From contig JAQBVH010000270.1 in the NCBI GenBank assembly GCA_027623615.1, forward strand, positions 1-5,483: a DNA stretch of 5,483 nucleotides. The letters are read 5' to 3'. The stretch is from Planctomycetota bacterium. GTDB taxonomy: Bacteria; Planctomycetota; UBA1135; GCA-002686595. The notes under the pieces were generated by a model that made no database searches, was not told where the DNA came from, and was given only the letters and a program-made list of their open reading frames with translations. The translations under genes were made by a program, and so were the position numbers. This document shows positions 1-5,120 of the stretch, one piece after another (position 1 is the first letter of the stretch; each line of letters opens with the position of its first letter).

Positions 1-765
1 CTGCACCACGCTGGGGGGGCTGGTCGGGATGCTGTTCGTGTCGACCGGGAACTCGGCCGTGCCGTGGATTCCGATGACCTGGATCCCCGGGAAGCGCGCG
101 ATCTGGCCGCCGAGGCAGAGGTTGCCCTGGCTGCCGCCGGGGGTCTGCACGAACCCCGCGGTCTGACTGGCGAGGAAGTACCCGAACTGACTCGCGGGCA
201 GCTGGGTGGCAATGAGGGTCAGGTCGTTCTCGACGACGGTCGTGTCGCCGGTCGCGATCAGCACGCCGCCGTTCCCCGTCGAGTTCGGGACGGCCGGGCC
301 ACAGTAGGCCGTACCGATCGTCTCGTAGTAGCGGCGCAGGTCCAGGTCGAAGAGCAGCACGTCGGCGGCGTCGCCGGGCCACTGGATCTCGCACTTGGCC
401 TTCAGTGCCGCGCCGGTGTCGTTGCGGTAACTGAGCAGCTGCTCACCAGCGGCGCCGGTGCTCTGGGAGACCCCCAGGATCTGGCCGCTGCCGCAGGAGC
501 CGTAGCAAAGGATGCGAGCGGTGTCGTCGGCAGCGTGGTTGCGCAGCTCGAGTTCGACGCTCTCACCCGGCGCGAGATCGAACTCGATCCAGGCCGAGGT
601 CTGGCCGACGATGCCGATGTCGATGGTGCCGCCGTCGATGTGCCATTCGTAGGCAAGGTCGCACTCGCTCACGTTCCCGAAGCCGAAGGGCGGCAGGCTC
701 GGGACCACGCCGATGCAGGAACCGTTGACCCACAGGTCACCGTAGGCCTCGAGGTCGGCCAGGTC
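1..765 (-). CDS. C-terminal continuation of the kelch protein in the shifted frame: beta-rich domain plus Cys/PNSTG module (3' end outside window)
   Basis: This frame is open for 255 codons from base 765 to the window edge. It begins 'DLADLEAYGDLWVNG', which completes the sixth kelch blade abandoned by the upstream frame. Residues ~55-142 (IEFDLAPGESVELELRN ... DVLLFDLDL) look like a beta-sandwich; a PPC-like (bacterial pre-peptidase C-terminal) fold is my guess. From residue ~152 comes a Cys/PNSTG module: 'GTAYCGPAVPNSTG', then 'DLTLIATQLP', 'FGYFLAS' and 'GNLCLGG'. The same pattern ends the DNRLRE protein at 3387-4445. By comparison with that protein, roughly 40 more residues should lie left of the window. 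An ATG at 787-789 opens this frame, but no signal peptide or ribosome site goes with it, so I read it as the second half of one broken gene, not an independent gene. Frame continuity is seen directly; domain names are inference. Confidence 0.75.
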
Positions 766-1694
766 TTGCGGTACCCGCCGAGGGCCCATACGCGGGAGCC
801 CATGCCCACGGCCTCGAGGGCGGCGCGGCTGGTGGGCAGGTTGGGCTCCATCGTCCAGGTATCTGTCCAGGGGTTGTACTTGTGGACCGAGTTCGTGCCC
901 ACGGGCGAGGGCGTGGTCGTGCCGCCGATCAGATAGATGTGACCGTTGCGGCCGACGGCGCAACCGAAGCTCGAGCGCGACCAGAACATGTCGGTCGGAG
1001 GAGCCGCGGTGTGCTGGTTGTTCACGAAGAAGCCGCCGCCCGGGTTGAAGATCGCGACCTTGGTCGTCTGGCCGCTGCCGGTCTCGCCGCCGAACAGGTA
1101 GATGAAGCTGTCGCAAGCCGCGACGGCGCCGAAGCTGTAGCGCGGGAAGGCCATGTCCGGGAAGATCTCCCAGGTGTCGGTCGGCGGGTGGTAGCGCTCG
1201 ACGGCCGCCTTGGGCACGCCGTTCAAGATGCCGCCGAAGACGTAGATCCAGCCGTCGTCCGCGGCCACGGCGCAGGCCTCGGCGCGCGCGGTGGGCATCG
1301 GGGTCAAGCCGGTCTCCCAGAGATCGTTGACCGGGTCGTAGGCCCAGACGTTGTTCGTGCCCCAGCTCGAGCTGGAGCGACCGCCGAAGACGTAGATCCG
1401 TTCCTGGCCCAGGTTGTTCAGCGCCGTCGCCGAGGTGGCGCGGTCACGTCCGCCGGGCATCGGTGCGAGCGGGCCGCTCCAGAACGTCGTGCGGTGGTAG
1501 CGGTAGACGTCCGATTCGATCGAGGTCTCGGTCTGGCCACCGAAGACGAAGATCTGGTTCTCGCCGCCTTGCTCGGCGACGGAGGCGGTGTAGTTGTACC
1601 AGTCGTTCGGCTTGCTCGGATACGTGTTCCAGGTCTGGGCCGAGGCGGCGCTGGCGAGGAGGGTGAGGGCGAGGAGGCGGGTGGACAGTTGCAT
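669..1694 (-). CDS. Exported kelch-repeat beta-propeller protein, N-terminal part (reading frame broken by a frameshift)
   Basis: The product is 341 residues as read. Residues 1-19 form a signal peptide (start MQLSTRLLALTLLASAASA, likely cleavage after ASA before QTW), so it is exported. Six kelch units follow, each marked by a hydrophobic strand and double glycine: IFVFGG (~48-53), IYVFGG (100-105), IYVFGG (150-155), IYLFGG (198-203), IYLIGG (253-258) and VWALGG (302-307). Between them lie the family's Tyr/Trp positions and 'MPTARAEA'-type strands. Six units are enough for one closed propeller, a fold that usually binds proteins or sugars; no catalytic role is implied. After GGYRK (residue 310, base ~765) this frame gives low-complexity Thr/Ser/Arg sequence and stops. 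The sensible continuation is one frame over (see 1-765). I chose the ATG at 1692-1694 because it begins the signal peptide; an upstream in-frame start near 1781 adds 29 residues with no such character. No good Shine-Dalgarno site precedes it. Kelch identity is firm; ligand unknown. Confidence 0.85.
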   Translation of the reverse strand: MQLSTRLLALTLLASAASAQTWNTYPSKPNDWYNYTASVAEQGGENQIFVFGGQTETSIESDVYRYHRTTFWSGPLAPMPGGRDRATSATALNNLGQERIYVFGGRSSSSWGTNNVWAYDPVNDLWETGLTPMPTARAEACAVAADDGWIYVFGGILNGVPKAAVERYHPPTDTWEIFPDMAFPRYSFGAVAACDSFIYLFGGETGSGQTTKVAIFNPGGGFFVNNQHTAAPPTDMFWSRSSFGCAVGRNGHIYLIGGTTTPSPVGTNSVHKYNPWTDTWTMEPNLPTSRAALEAVGMGSRVWALGGYRKTWPTSRPTVTCGSTVPASAWSRACRPSASGT

Positions 1695-1736
1695 CGGAGG
1701 ACTCGGTGTTTCGCAGGGTTCTCTCTTCGGGGCGGA

Positions 1737-1751
1737 CTGGGGTGCCCCCAG
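1737..1751. repeat. GC hairpin in the kelch-gene leader
   Basis: CTGGGG-TGC-CCCCAG is a perfect six-base-pair stem with a three-base loop, ending about 43 bases upstream of the kelch start codon. If it lies in the transcript it would fold stably. No U-tract follows on either strand, so it does not look like a complete intrinsic terminator. Function unknown; chance is possible in such GC-rich DNA. Confidence 0.4.
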
Positions 1752-1784
1752 GTGCGCCCCCCACTCCAGGGCGGACACCAAACC

Positions 1785-1802
1785 CGGATTTCCACCAATC
1801 CG
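1785..1802. repeat. Operator-like dyad, 6-base arms with 6-base spacer
   Basis: CGGATT-TCCACC-AATCCG is a perfect inverted repeat of 18 bases. Its arms include AT-rich steps, unlike the surrounding GC-rich spacer. It sits about 91 bases upstream of the kelch start and about 189 bases upstream of the membrane-protein start. The size and symmetry suit a dimeric regulator's binding site, but no regulator gene is present in the window to pair it with. Confidence 0.35.
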
Positions 1803-1845
1803 TGGTCACTTCCAGTCCCTGCGCCTCGCTGAGGAAAGGCGCCGT

Positions 1846-1871
1846 CTGCGGTCCGCGACGCGCGTCCGCAG
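1846..1871. repeat. Interrupted hairpin with GACGCGCGTC core palindrome
   Basis: Outer arms CTGCGG (1846-1851) and CCGCAG (1866-1871) pair perfectly. Inside them, CGCG (1854-1857) pairs with CGCG (1861-1864) around a three-base loop, giving ten base pairs with a small internal bulge. The core GACGCGCGTC (1857-1866) is itself a perfect palindrome. The 11-mer CGACGCGCGTC recurs at 4562-4572 near the other divergent spacer. Possible regulatory site; CG-rich palindromes also arise by chance at this base composition. Confidence 0.35.
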
Positions 1872-1956
1872 GGGGAGCGCCTCAAAACGAACCGATCCCG
1901 TGTGAGATCCAGGCAGGTCGCGGGCACGTCGCTCCAGACGAGGGAGAATCGAGTGC

Positions 1957-1970
1957 GGAGACGGGTCTCC
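1957..1970 (+). repeat. Leader hairpin just upstream of the membrane-protein ribosome site
   Basis: GGAGAC-GG-GTCTCC is a perfect inverted repeat, folding in practice as a five-base-pair stem with a CGGG loop. It ends six bases before the Shine-Dalgarno sequence at 1977-1981. It could influence translation or transcript stability of the downstream gene. Short, so chance is not excluded. Confidence 0.3.
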
Positions 1971-1976
1971 AGCCCT

Positions 1977-1981
1977 GAGGA
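1977..1981 (+). promoter_or_regulatory. Ribosome binding site for the membrane-protein gene
   Basis: GAGGA precedes the ATG at 1991 with a nine-base spacer. It is the clearest Shine-Dalgarno match on the plus strand and fixes the start at 1991 over an out-of-frame ATG at 1996. Confidence 0.6.
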
Positions 1982-1990
1982 AGAACGAAG

Positions 1991-2698
1991 ATGGGATGGC
2001 GAAAGGCCAAGCGCGCGGCGGGCGAAGTCCTCGAAGGGGTCGGCGAGGTCGTCGACAAGCACGAACGCATCGGGGCCTGGTTCGGCGCCCTGGGCGCGAT
2101 CGGCGGCGGGGTGCTGATCTACATCGGCCCGGGCACGATGGCGGAGGAGATCCCGATCCATCGCGAGCTGGGCCTCGGCTTCGGGGCCTTCGGGTTCGTC
2201 TTTCTCCTGGCCCTGATCTTCAAGGGGCAGGCGGGATACCGCGCGCGGTCCCTGCTGATGGCGATGCTGGCGGCGGTAATCGGAACGGGGCTCGGGTGGG
2301 TCTCCTACAGCGTCGGCCTCGACGTCTACGACCTCTACCACGAGGGCGAGTACCGCGACGTCTCCGTGACCGGGACGCGGCGCATCTACGACTCCTACAA
2401 CAAGACCAGCAGCTTCAAGACCGAGGTGAACGTTGACGGGGAGCGCGTCACCGTCGACCTGACCCGGTTGCCCAAGCGGGGCGAGGTCGTCCACGTGCTG
2501 GTGGTGCCCCGCCGCCCGGCCGCGATCGTGCCCGGCCACGTCGAGCAGAACTGGATGCCGTTGGTCGACGAGGTCATCGGGCGCTGGATCGCCATGGGCA
2601 TCCTGATCGGGCTCCTCTTCTGCGGCCTGGCGGTCCCGTTCAAGCTCTGGGACACGGTCTTCGGCGCGGCCAAGGGAGTCGACCCCGACGAGTGGTAG
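1991..2698 (+). CDS. Four-helix inner-membrane protein of unknown function
   Basis: The 235-residue product begins with a charged, probably amphipathic stretch (1-26, WRKAKR ... VDKHER). Four hydrophobic segments follow: ~27-46, ~61-77, ~87-109 and ~199-217. Positive charges before helix 1 and between helices 2 and 3 (KGQAGYRAR) put the N-terminus and C-terminus in the cytoplasm. The ~90-residue segment 110-198 then lies outside the membrane. That segment has short strand-like patches (YRDVSVTGTRRIYDS, FKTEVNVDGERVTVDL, GEVVHVLVVPRRPAAIVPG). It vaguely resembles the small beta domain of DUF3592-type membrane proteins, but lacks enough of that pattern for me to assign it. A good Shine-Dalgarno site supports the start. 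The next gene, a lipoprotein, starts 19 bases after the stop, so the two are probably cotranscribed and may act together in the envelope. I do not recognise the family. Confidence 0.8.
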   Translation: MGWRKAKRAAGEVLEGVGEVVDKHERIGAWFGALGAIGGGVLIYIGPGTMAEEIPIHRELGLGFGAFGFVFLLALIFKGQAGYRARSLLMAMLAAVIGTGLGWVSYSVGLDVYDLYHEGEYRDVSVTGTRRIYDSYNKTSSFKTEVNVDGERVTVDLTRLPKRGEVVHVLVVPRRPAAIVPGHVEQNWMPLVDEVIGRWIAMGILIGLLFCGLAVPFKLWDTVFGAAKGVDPDEW

Positions 2699-2717
2699 CG
2701 CCAATAAGCTCGGGGGC

Positions 2718-3371
2718 ATGCAGCGTGCCCTGACGCCTCTGGTCCTCTGTCTCGCTGCCTGCAGCGCACCCTCGAGCATGCCCTCCGAATGGTCCGCCTT
2801 CCGCGGCGGCGTCCTCCACCACGGCGCGACGCCCATCACCGAGCCTGAGCTGGTGTGGGAGTTCGACACGGGCGGCGTGGTCGAGTCCCCTCCCACGGTC
2901 GTCGACGGCAGCCTGTACTGCGGGACGTTCAACAACTGCCTGTACGCCCTCGACGCCGCTTCGGGTCAGGAGCTCTGGCGCTTCCTGGTCGGCGGGCTCG
3001 TACGCGCGTCCCCTTCCGTCGTCGACGGCACGGTGTTCTTCGGCGCGGACGACAATCGCTTCTACGCGATCGACGCATTGACCGGTCAGAAGCGCTGGTC
3101 CGTGACCCTCGGTGATGGAGGCGAACAGTCCTCGCCGACGATCCTGGACGGCGTCCGCTACTTCGGCGGGTTCGACCACGAGGTCGACGTGGCCTCGGGC
3201 GAGGTGCTCTGGACCACGACGACCGGCGGCGCGATCCTGTCCTCGCCGGCGGTGGCCGATGGCCTGGTCGCGATCGGCTCCCAGGGTGGCAGTACGCCCC
3301 TCGTCTGGGTGCGGCACTTCGGATGCGACGCGGCGCTCCAGACGCTCCTCGAGCTCGGCGCGACGGAGTGA
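2718..3371 (+). CDS. PQQ-like (outer-membrane-protein-assembly BamB-type fold) beta-propeller lipoprotein, unusually short
   Basis: The 217-residue product has a lipoprotein signal: hydrophobic residues 4-14 and a lipobox LAAC, with Cys15 the expected lipidated residue. After 'WSAFRGGVLHHGATP', the usual opening of PQQ-like propeller proteins, come four tandem ~40-residue blades: ~43-83, 84-123, 124-160 and 161-190. Each has the pattern 'LW.f..GG...SSP.vvDG..yfG.....lyAlDa.sG'. Family members usually have seven or eight blades in about 350-450 residues. Here the pattern stops inside blade four, and an unrelated tail (VWVRHFGCDAALQTLLELGATE) runs to the stop. Blade three also lacks about three residues ('HEVDVASG' where 'YALD' is expected). 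Neither other forward frame resumes the propeller. These features suggest a C-terminally truncated remnant or a half-propeller that must oligomerise. It lies 19 bases after the membrane-protein gene. The fold does not imply that PQQ is bound. Confidence 0.8.
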   Translation: MQRALTPLVLCLAACSAPSSMPSEWSAFRGGVLHHGATPITEPELVWEFDTGGVVESPPTVVDGSLYCGTFNNCLYALDAASGQELWRFLVGGLVRASPSVVDGTVFFGADDNRFYAIDALTGQKRWSVTLGDGGEQSSPTILDGVRYFGGFDHEVDVASGEVLWTTTTGGAILSSPAVADGLVAIGSQGGSTPLVWVRHFGCDAALQTLLELGATE

Positions 3372-3379
3372 CCGCGCCG
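3356..3379. terminator. Possible bidirectional terminator hairpin between convergent genes
   Basis: CGGCGCG (3356-3362) and CGCGCCG (3373-3379) form a perfect seven-base-pair GC stem with a ten-base loop that contains the lipoprotein stop codon (3369-3371). It lies in the only gap (15 bases) between two genes facing each other. There is no T-tract on either side, so it is at best a weak or atypical terminator. Confidence 0.35.
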
Positions 3380-3386
3380 CGTCCTG

Positions 3387-4445
3387 TCAGAGCATGAACG
3401 TCACCGCCACCGCGTCCGTCGTGTTCGAGCCCGCGCCGCCGGCGTCCGGGTCGCGGTACCAGGCCTGGAAGTGAACGGTGCCGGCCGCGAGGATCCCATG
3501 CGCGGCGGGGTCGATCGTGACCGTCGCGACCTGACCGGAAGCGAAGACCGGCGGCAGGATGCGCACGTGCGGGCCGGACACGCAGAGAAAGCCGTCGCCG
3601 AGGGGCTGCTGATCGGGGCTCGGGCCGTGGAAGAACAGCACCGGCTGCTCCGGGACCGGGCAGGCGGTCAGGCTGAACAGTCCATCCGCGAGTGAGCAGC
3701 TGCCGCCCACGGAGAGGTTCGCCGGCGCGCCGGTCGAGTTCGGGTTGGCCACGCAGTGCGCGACGCCTACGCAGGACCCAGGCACGTGGTACGTGACCTC
3801 GAGCCAAGGGCGGTTCGCGACGCTCGTGTGCTCGCGCGAGGACAGGGCCTTGGCCGTCGACGGCGTGACCTCGTCGGGCTGACGCAAGAGCCATCCGTGG
3901 TTGCTGCTCGGGTCGGAGATCCACGACTGAAGGTCCGCGACCAGGCCTACCCCCCCGAAGACGAGCTCCGCCCCCGAAGCTCCGGCCAACGCGACGGTCG
4001 TCGGCGTAGCGTCGAAGTCGCCGCCCGCGCTGCTCCAACCAAGACTCGGGTAGAAACGATGCCCCCAGGTCGCGTCCCCGTCCGTGGCATCCGCGCCGCC
4101 GCCCCCGTTGCCTTGGGCCAGGGAGTCCCCCTCACCCCAGGAACGGATCACACGGTGCAGGTCCACCTGCCGGTCCCCCACCGAGGTCGGCCCGACGACC
4201 AGGCGCAACCGCGCTGCGTCGACGACCGCACCGTCCGGCAAGCACGCCAGGTCGAAGCGCAGCACCGCGCGCCGCGCGCTGCCTTGCCCGTTGACTCCGG
4301 CGAAGACGTAGATCCCCTTGCCGTTCGACAGGCCATCGCTCTCGGCGTACAGCGTGTTGTCCTGATCGGGCACGAAGACGTCGACGTCCGCGTGCACGAG
4401 CCCGGCCACAGCCGAGAGCAGGGCGAGGCGGAGCAGGGAGGACAT
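3387..4445 (-). CDS. Exported DNRLRE-domain (CBM96-like) protein with Cys/PNSTG C-terminal module
   Basis: The 352-residue product starts with a signal peptide (MSSLLRLALLSAVAGLVHA, cleavage before DVD). Residues ~20-219 form a DNRLRE-type domain, recognised by 'NGKGIYVFAG', 'RRAVLRFDL', 'VDLHRVIRSWGEGDS', the Gly-rich 'GGGGADATDGDATWGHRFY', 'WISDPSSNHGWLLR' and 'SSREHTSVANRPWLEVTY'. These domains are adhesive or carbohydrate-binding beta-sandwiches on secreted proteins; no active site is expected. A short linker (VPGSC) leads to the C-terminal module, ~224-350. It has CVANPNSTG, 'FSLTACPVPEQPVLFFHGP', 'GDGFLCVSG' and the ending 'FQAWYRDPDAGG...SNTTDAVAVTF'. I chose the ATG at 4443-4445 because it opens the signal peptide and has AGGA seven bases upstream; a GTG 14 codons earlier has neither. 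The gene is convergent with the lipoprotein gene and diverges from the VOC gene. Domain call is strong; ligand unknown. Confidence 0.88.
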   Translation of the reverse strand: MSSLLRLALLSAVAGLVHADVDVFVPDQDNTLYAESDGLSNGKGIYVFAGVNGQGSARRAVLRFDLACLPDGAVVDAARLRLVVGPTSVGDRQVDLHRVIRSWGEGDSLAQGNGGGGADATDGDATWGHRFYPSLGWSSAGGDFDATPTTVALAGASGAELVFGGVGLVADLQSWISDPSSNHGWLLRQPDEVTPSTAKALSSREHTSVANRPWLEVTYHVPGSCVGVAHCVANPNSTGAPANLSVGGSCSLADGLFSLTACPVPEQPVLFFHGPSPDQQPLGDGFLCVSGPHVRILPPVFASGQVATVTIDPAAHGILAAGTVHFQAWYRDPDAGGAGSNTTDAVAVTFML

Positions 4446-4452
4446 GGCCCTA

Positions 4453-4456
4453 TCCT
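4453..4456 (-). promoter_or_regulatory. Ribosome binding site for the DNRLRE-protein gene
   Basis: On the minus strand AGGA lies seven bases before the ATG at 4445-4443. It supports this start over the upstream GTG at 4487. Confidence 0.55.
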
Positions 4457-4561
4457 GCCCGAGATGGTGCGACGAGGGGCCTCCCACTCCGGGACGATCA
4501 CGGCAGCTGCGGTCCGCGCCCTCGTCATCTTCACGGGATGGCCTCAGTGGAAGCCTTCAAT

Positions 4562-4573
4562 CGACGCGCGTCG
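4562..4573. repeat. Perfect 12-base palindrome CGACGCGCGTCG
   Basis: The site is fully self-complementary and lies 46 bases upstream of the preferred VOC start. Eleven of its bases match the palindromic core at 1856-1866, in the other divergent spacer. This may be a shared binding site or a coincidence of GC-rich sequence; a related ACGCGCGTC occurs inside the lipoprotein gene near 3002-3010. Confidence 0.35.
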
Positions 4574-4618
4574 GGCGAGTCGCTACAACGGGACCTCAGC
4601 GCTGCCCCATTCAAGGCC

Positions 4619-5023
4619 ATGGCGAATCCCCCTGCTGGCTACCCGCGCATCTCCCCTTACCTCAACTACGAGGACACTGGCGTCATGGTCGAGTGGCTCA
4701 CCGGCGCCTTCGGTCTGGTCGAGCGCCACAGCCTGCAAGGCCCGGACGGGAAGGTCGTCCACGCGGAGATGGCATTCGAAGATGGCCTGGTCATGCTGGG
4801 TTCGCCCGGGGGCACCTTTCGGAACCCCAAGAACCTGGGCCAGGTCACTTCCAGCCTCTACATCTACGTCCCGGACGTCGATGCCCACTGCATCCGCGCC
4901 CGGGATGCCGGCGCAGAGTTGATCGAGGAGCCGAACGACACTCCCTATGGCGATCGTCGCTACGGCGCCCGGGACCCGGAGGGCCACCACTGGTACTTCG
5001 CGACCCGCAGGGCCTGCGAGTAG
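4619..5023 (+). CDS. VOC-superfamily (glyoxalase / bleomycin-resistance fold) protein
   Basis: From the ATG at 4619 the product is 134 residues, the usual length for a single-chain VOC protein with two beta-alpha-beta-beta-beta halves. The first half (~10-61) has 'YPRISPYLNYED', 'MVEWLTGAFGL' and 'GKVVHAEMAFEDGLVMLGSPGG'. The second (~77-128) has 'SSLYIYVPDVDAHCIRARDAGAELIEEP', 'PYGDRRYGARDPEGHHWYFA'. His48 (VHAEM) and Glu121 (DPEGHHW) sit at positions that often hold metal ligands in the superfamily. The substrate cannot be told from sequence; it resembles the PhnB-like group rather than true glyoxalase I. I preferred 4619 because homologues I recall begin a few residues before 'YPRISPYL'. 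An in-frame ATG at 4538 would add 27 residues with no domain, and neither start has a good Shine-Dalgarno site (AAGG at 4613-4616 is too close). Probably cytoplasmic. Confidence 0.85.
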   Translation: MANPPAGYPRISPYLNYEDTGVMVEWLTGAFGLVERHSLQGPDGKVVHAEMAFEDGLVMLGSPGGTFRNPKNLGQVTSSLYIYVPDVDAHCIRARDAGAELIEEPNDTPYGDRRYGARDPEGHHWYFATRRACE

Positions 5024-5120
5024 GCGTCGCTCTCCACGACCTCCCCGTCGAGGGGTGGCCCCGTGATGCCGTGCTCGCCCAGGGTAGCGGACCCATTCCC
5101 CTGCGTCGTAGGCTGACCGG
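5024..5120. other. Spacer between the VOC and SDR genes
   Basis: The 97 bases contain a C4-G4-C4 arrangement (5043-5046, 5052-5055, 5059-5062) that can form either of two small, mutually exclusive hairpins. Neither has a T-tract, so I do not call a terminator. No clear promoter is seen. TAGG near 5109-5112 is a weak candidate ribosome site for the SDR gene. Confidence 0.35.

Larger units (their letters stand above)
1695..1990. promoter_or_regulatory. Divergent intergenic region between the kelch gene and the membrane-protein gene
   Basis: These 296 bases separate two genes read away from each other, so both promoters should lie here. I could not find convincing -35/-10 boxes of the sigma-70 type on either strand; the few AT-richer spots are around 1780-1800 and 1883-1890. 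The region holds four short perfect or near-perfect dyads, listed separately. Open frames crossing it on both strands translate to Arg/Pro/Ser-rich sequence with no recognisable domain, so I treat it as non-coding. Confidence 0.55.
4446..4618. promoter_or_regulatory. Divergent intergenic region between the DNRLRE and VOC genes
   Basis: About 173 bases separate the DNRLRE start (leftward) from the VOC start (rightward). Promoters for both should be here, but no clear -35/-10 pair is visible. The right part could be coding if the VOC gene used an in-frame ATG at 4538. The only symmetric element I see is the palindrome at 4562-4573. Confidence 0.45.

Noticed and set aside
64..936. 290-codon open frame on the plus strand
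   Set aside because: It is antisense to the kelch gene and its C-terminal continuation. Its product is Ala/Val/Arg/Gly-rich with no domain, as expected for a shadow frame in GC-rich DNA.
1737..1775. Possible G-quadruplex in the kelch leader
   Set aside because: On the minus strand there are only two long G-runs with complementary C-runs next to them; a simple hairpin explains the pattern better.
882..1832. 316-codon plus-strand open frame
   Set aside because: It lies opposite the six kelch repeats and the signal peptide; the composition is Arg/Ala/Val/Gly-rich and no motif is visible.
1418..2935. 505-codon minus-strand open frame, the longest in the window
   Set aside because: It spans the divergent spacer and runs antisense to the membrane-protein gene and into the kelch start. 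The product is Asp/Pro/Arg-rich low complexity, while the opposing frame encodes clear transmembrane helices with a ribosome site.
2929..4038. 369-codon minus-strand open frame
   Set aside because: It overlaps the DNRLRE gene in another frame and the lipoprotein on the opposite strand; Arg/Gly/Pro-rich with no domain.
3756..4922. 388-codon plus-strand open frame
   Set aside because: It is antisense to the DNRLRE gene and out of frame with the VOC gene; the composition is typical of a shadow.
5043..5062. C4-G4-C4 hairpins after the VOC stop as a terminator
   Set aside because: The stems are only four base pairs, mutually exclusive, and lack a T-tract.
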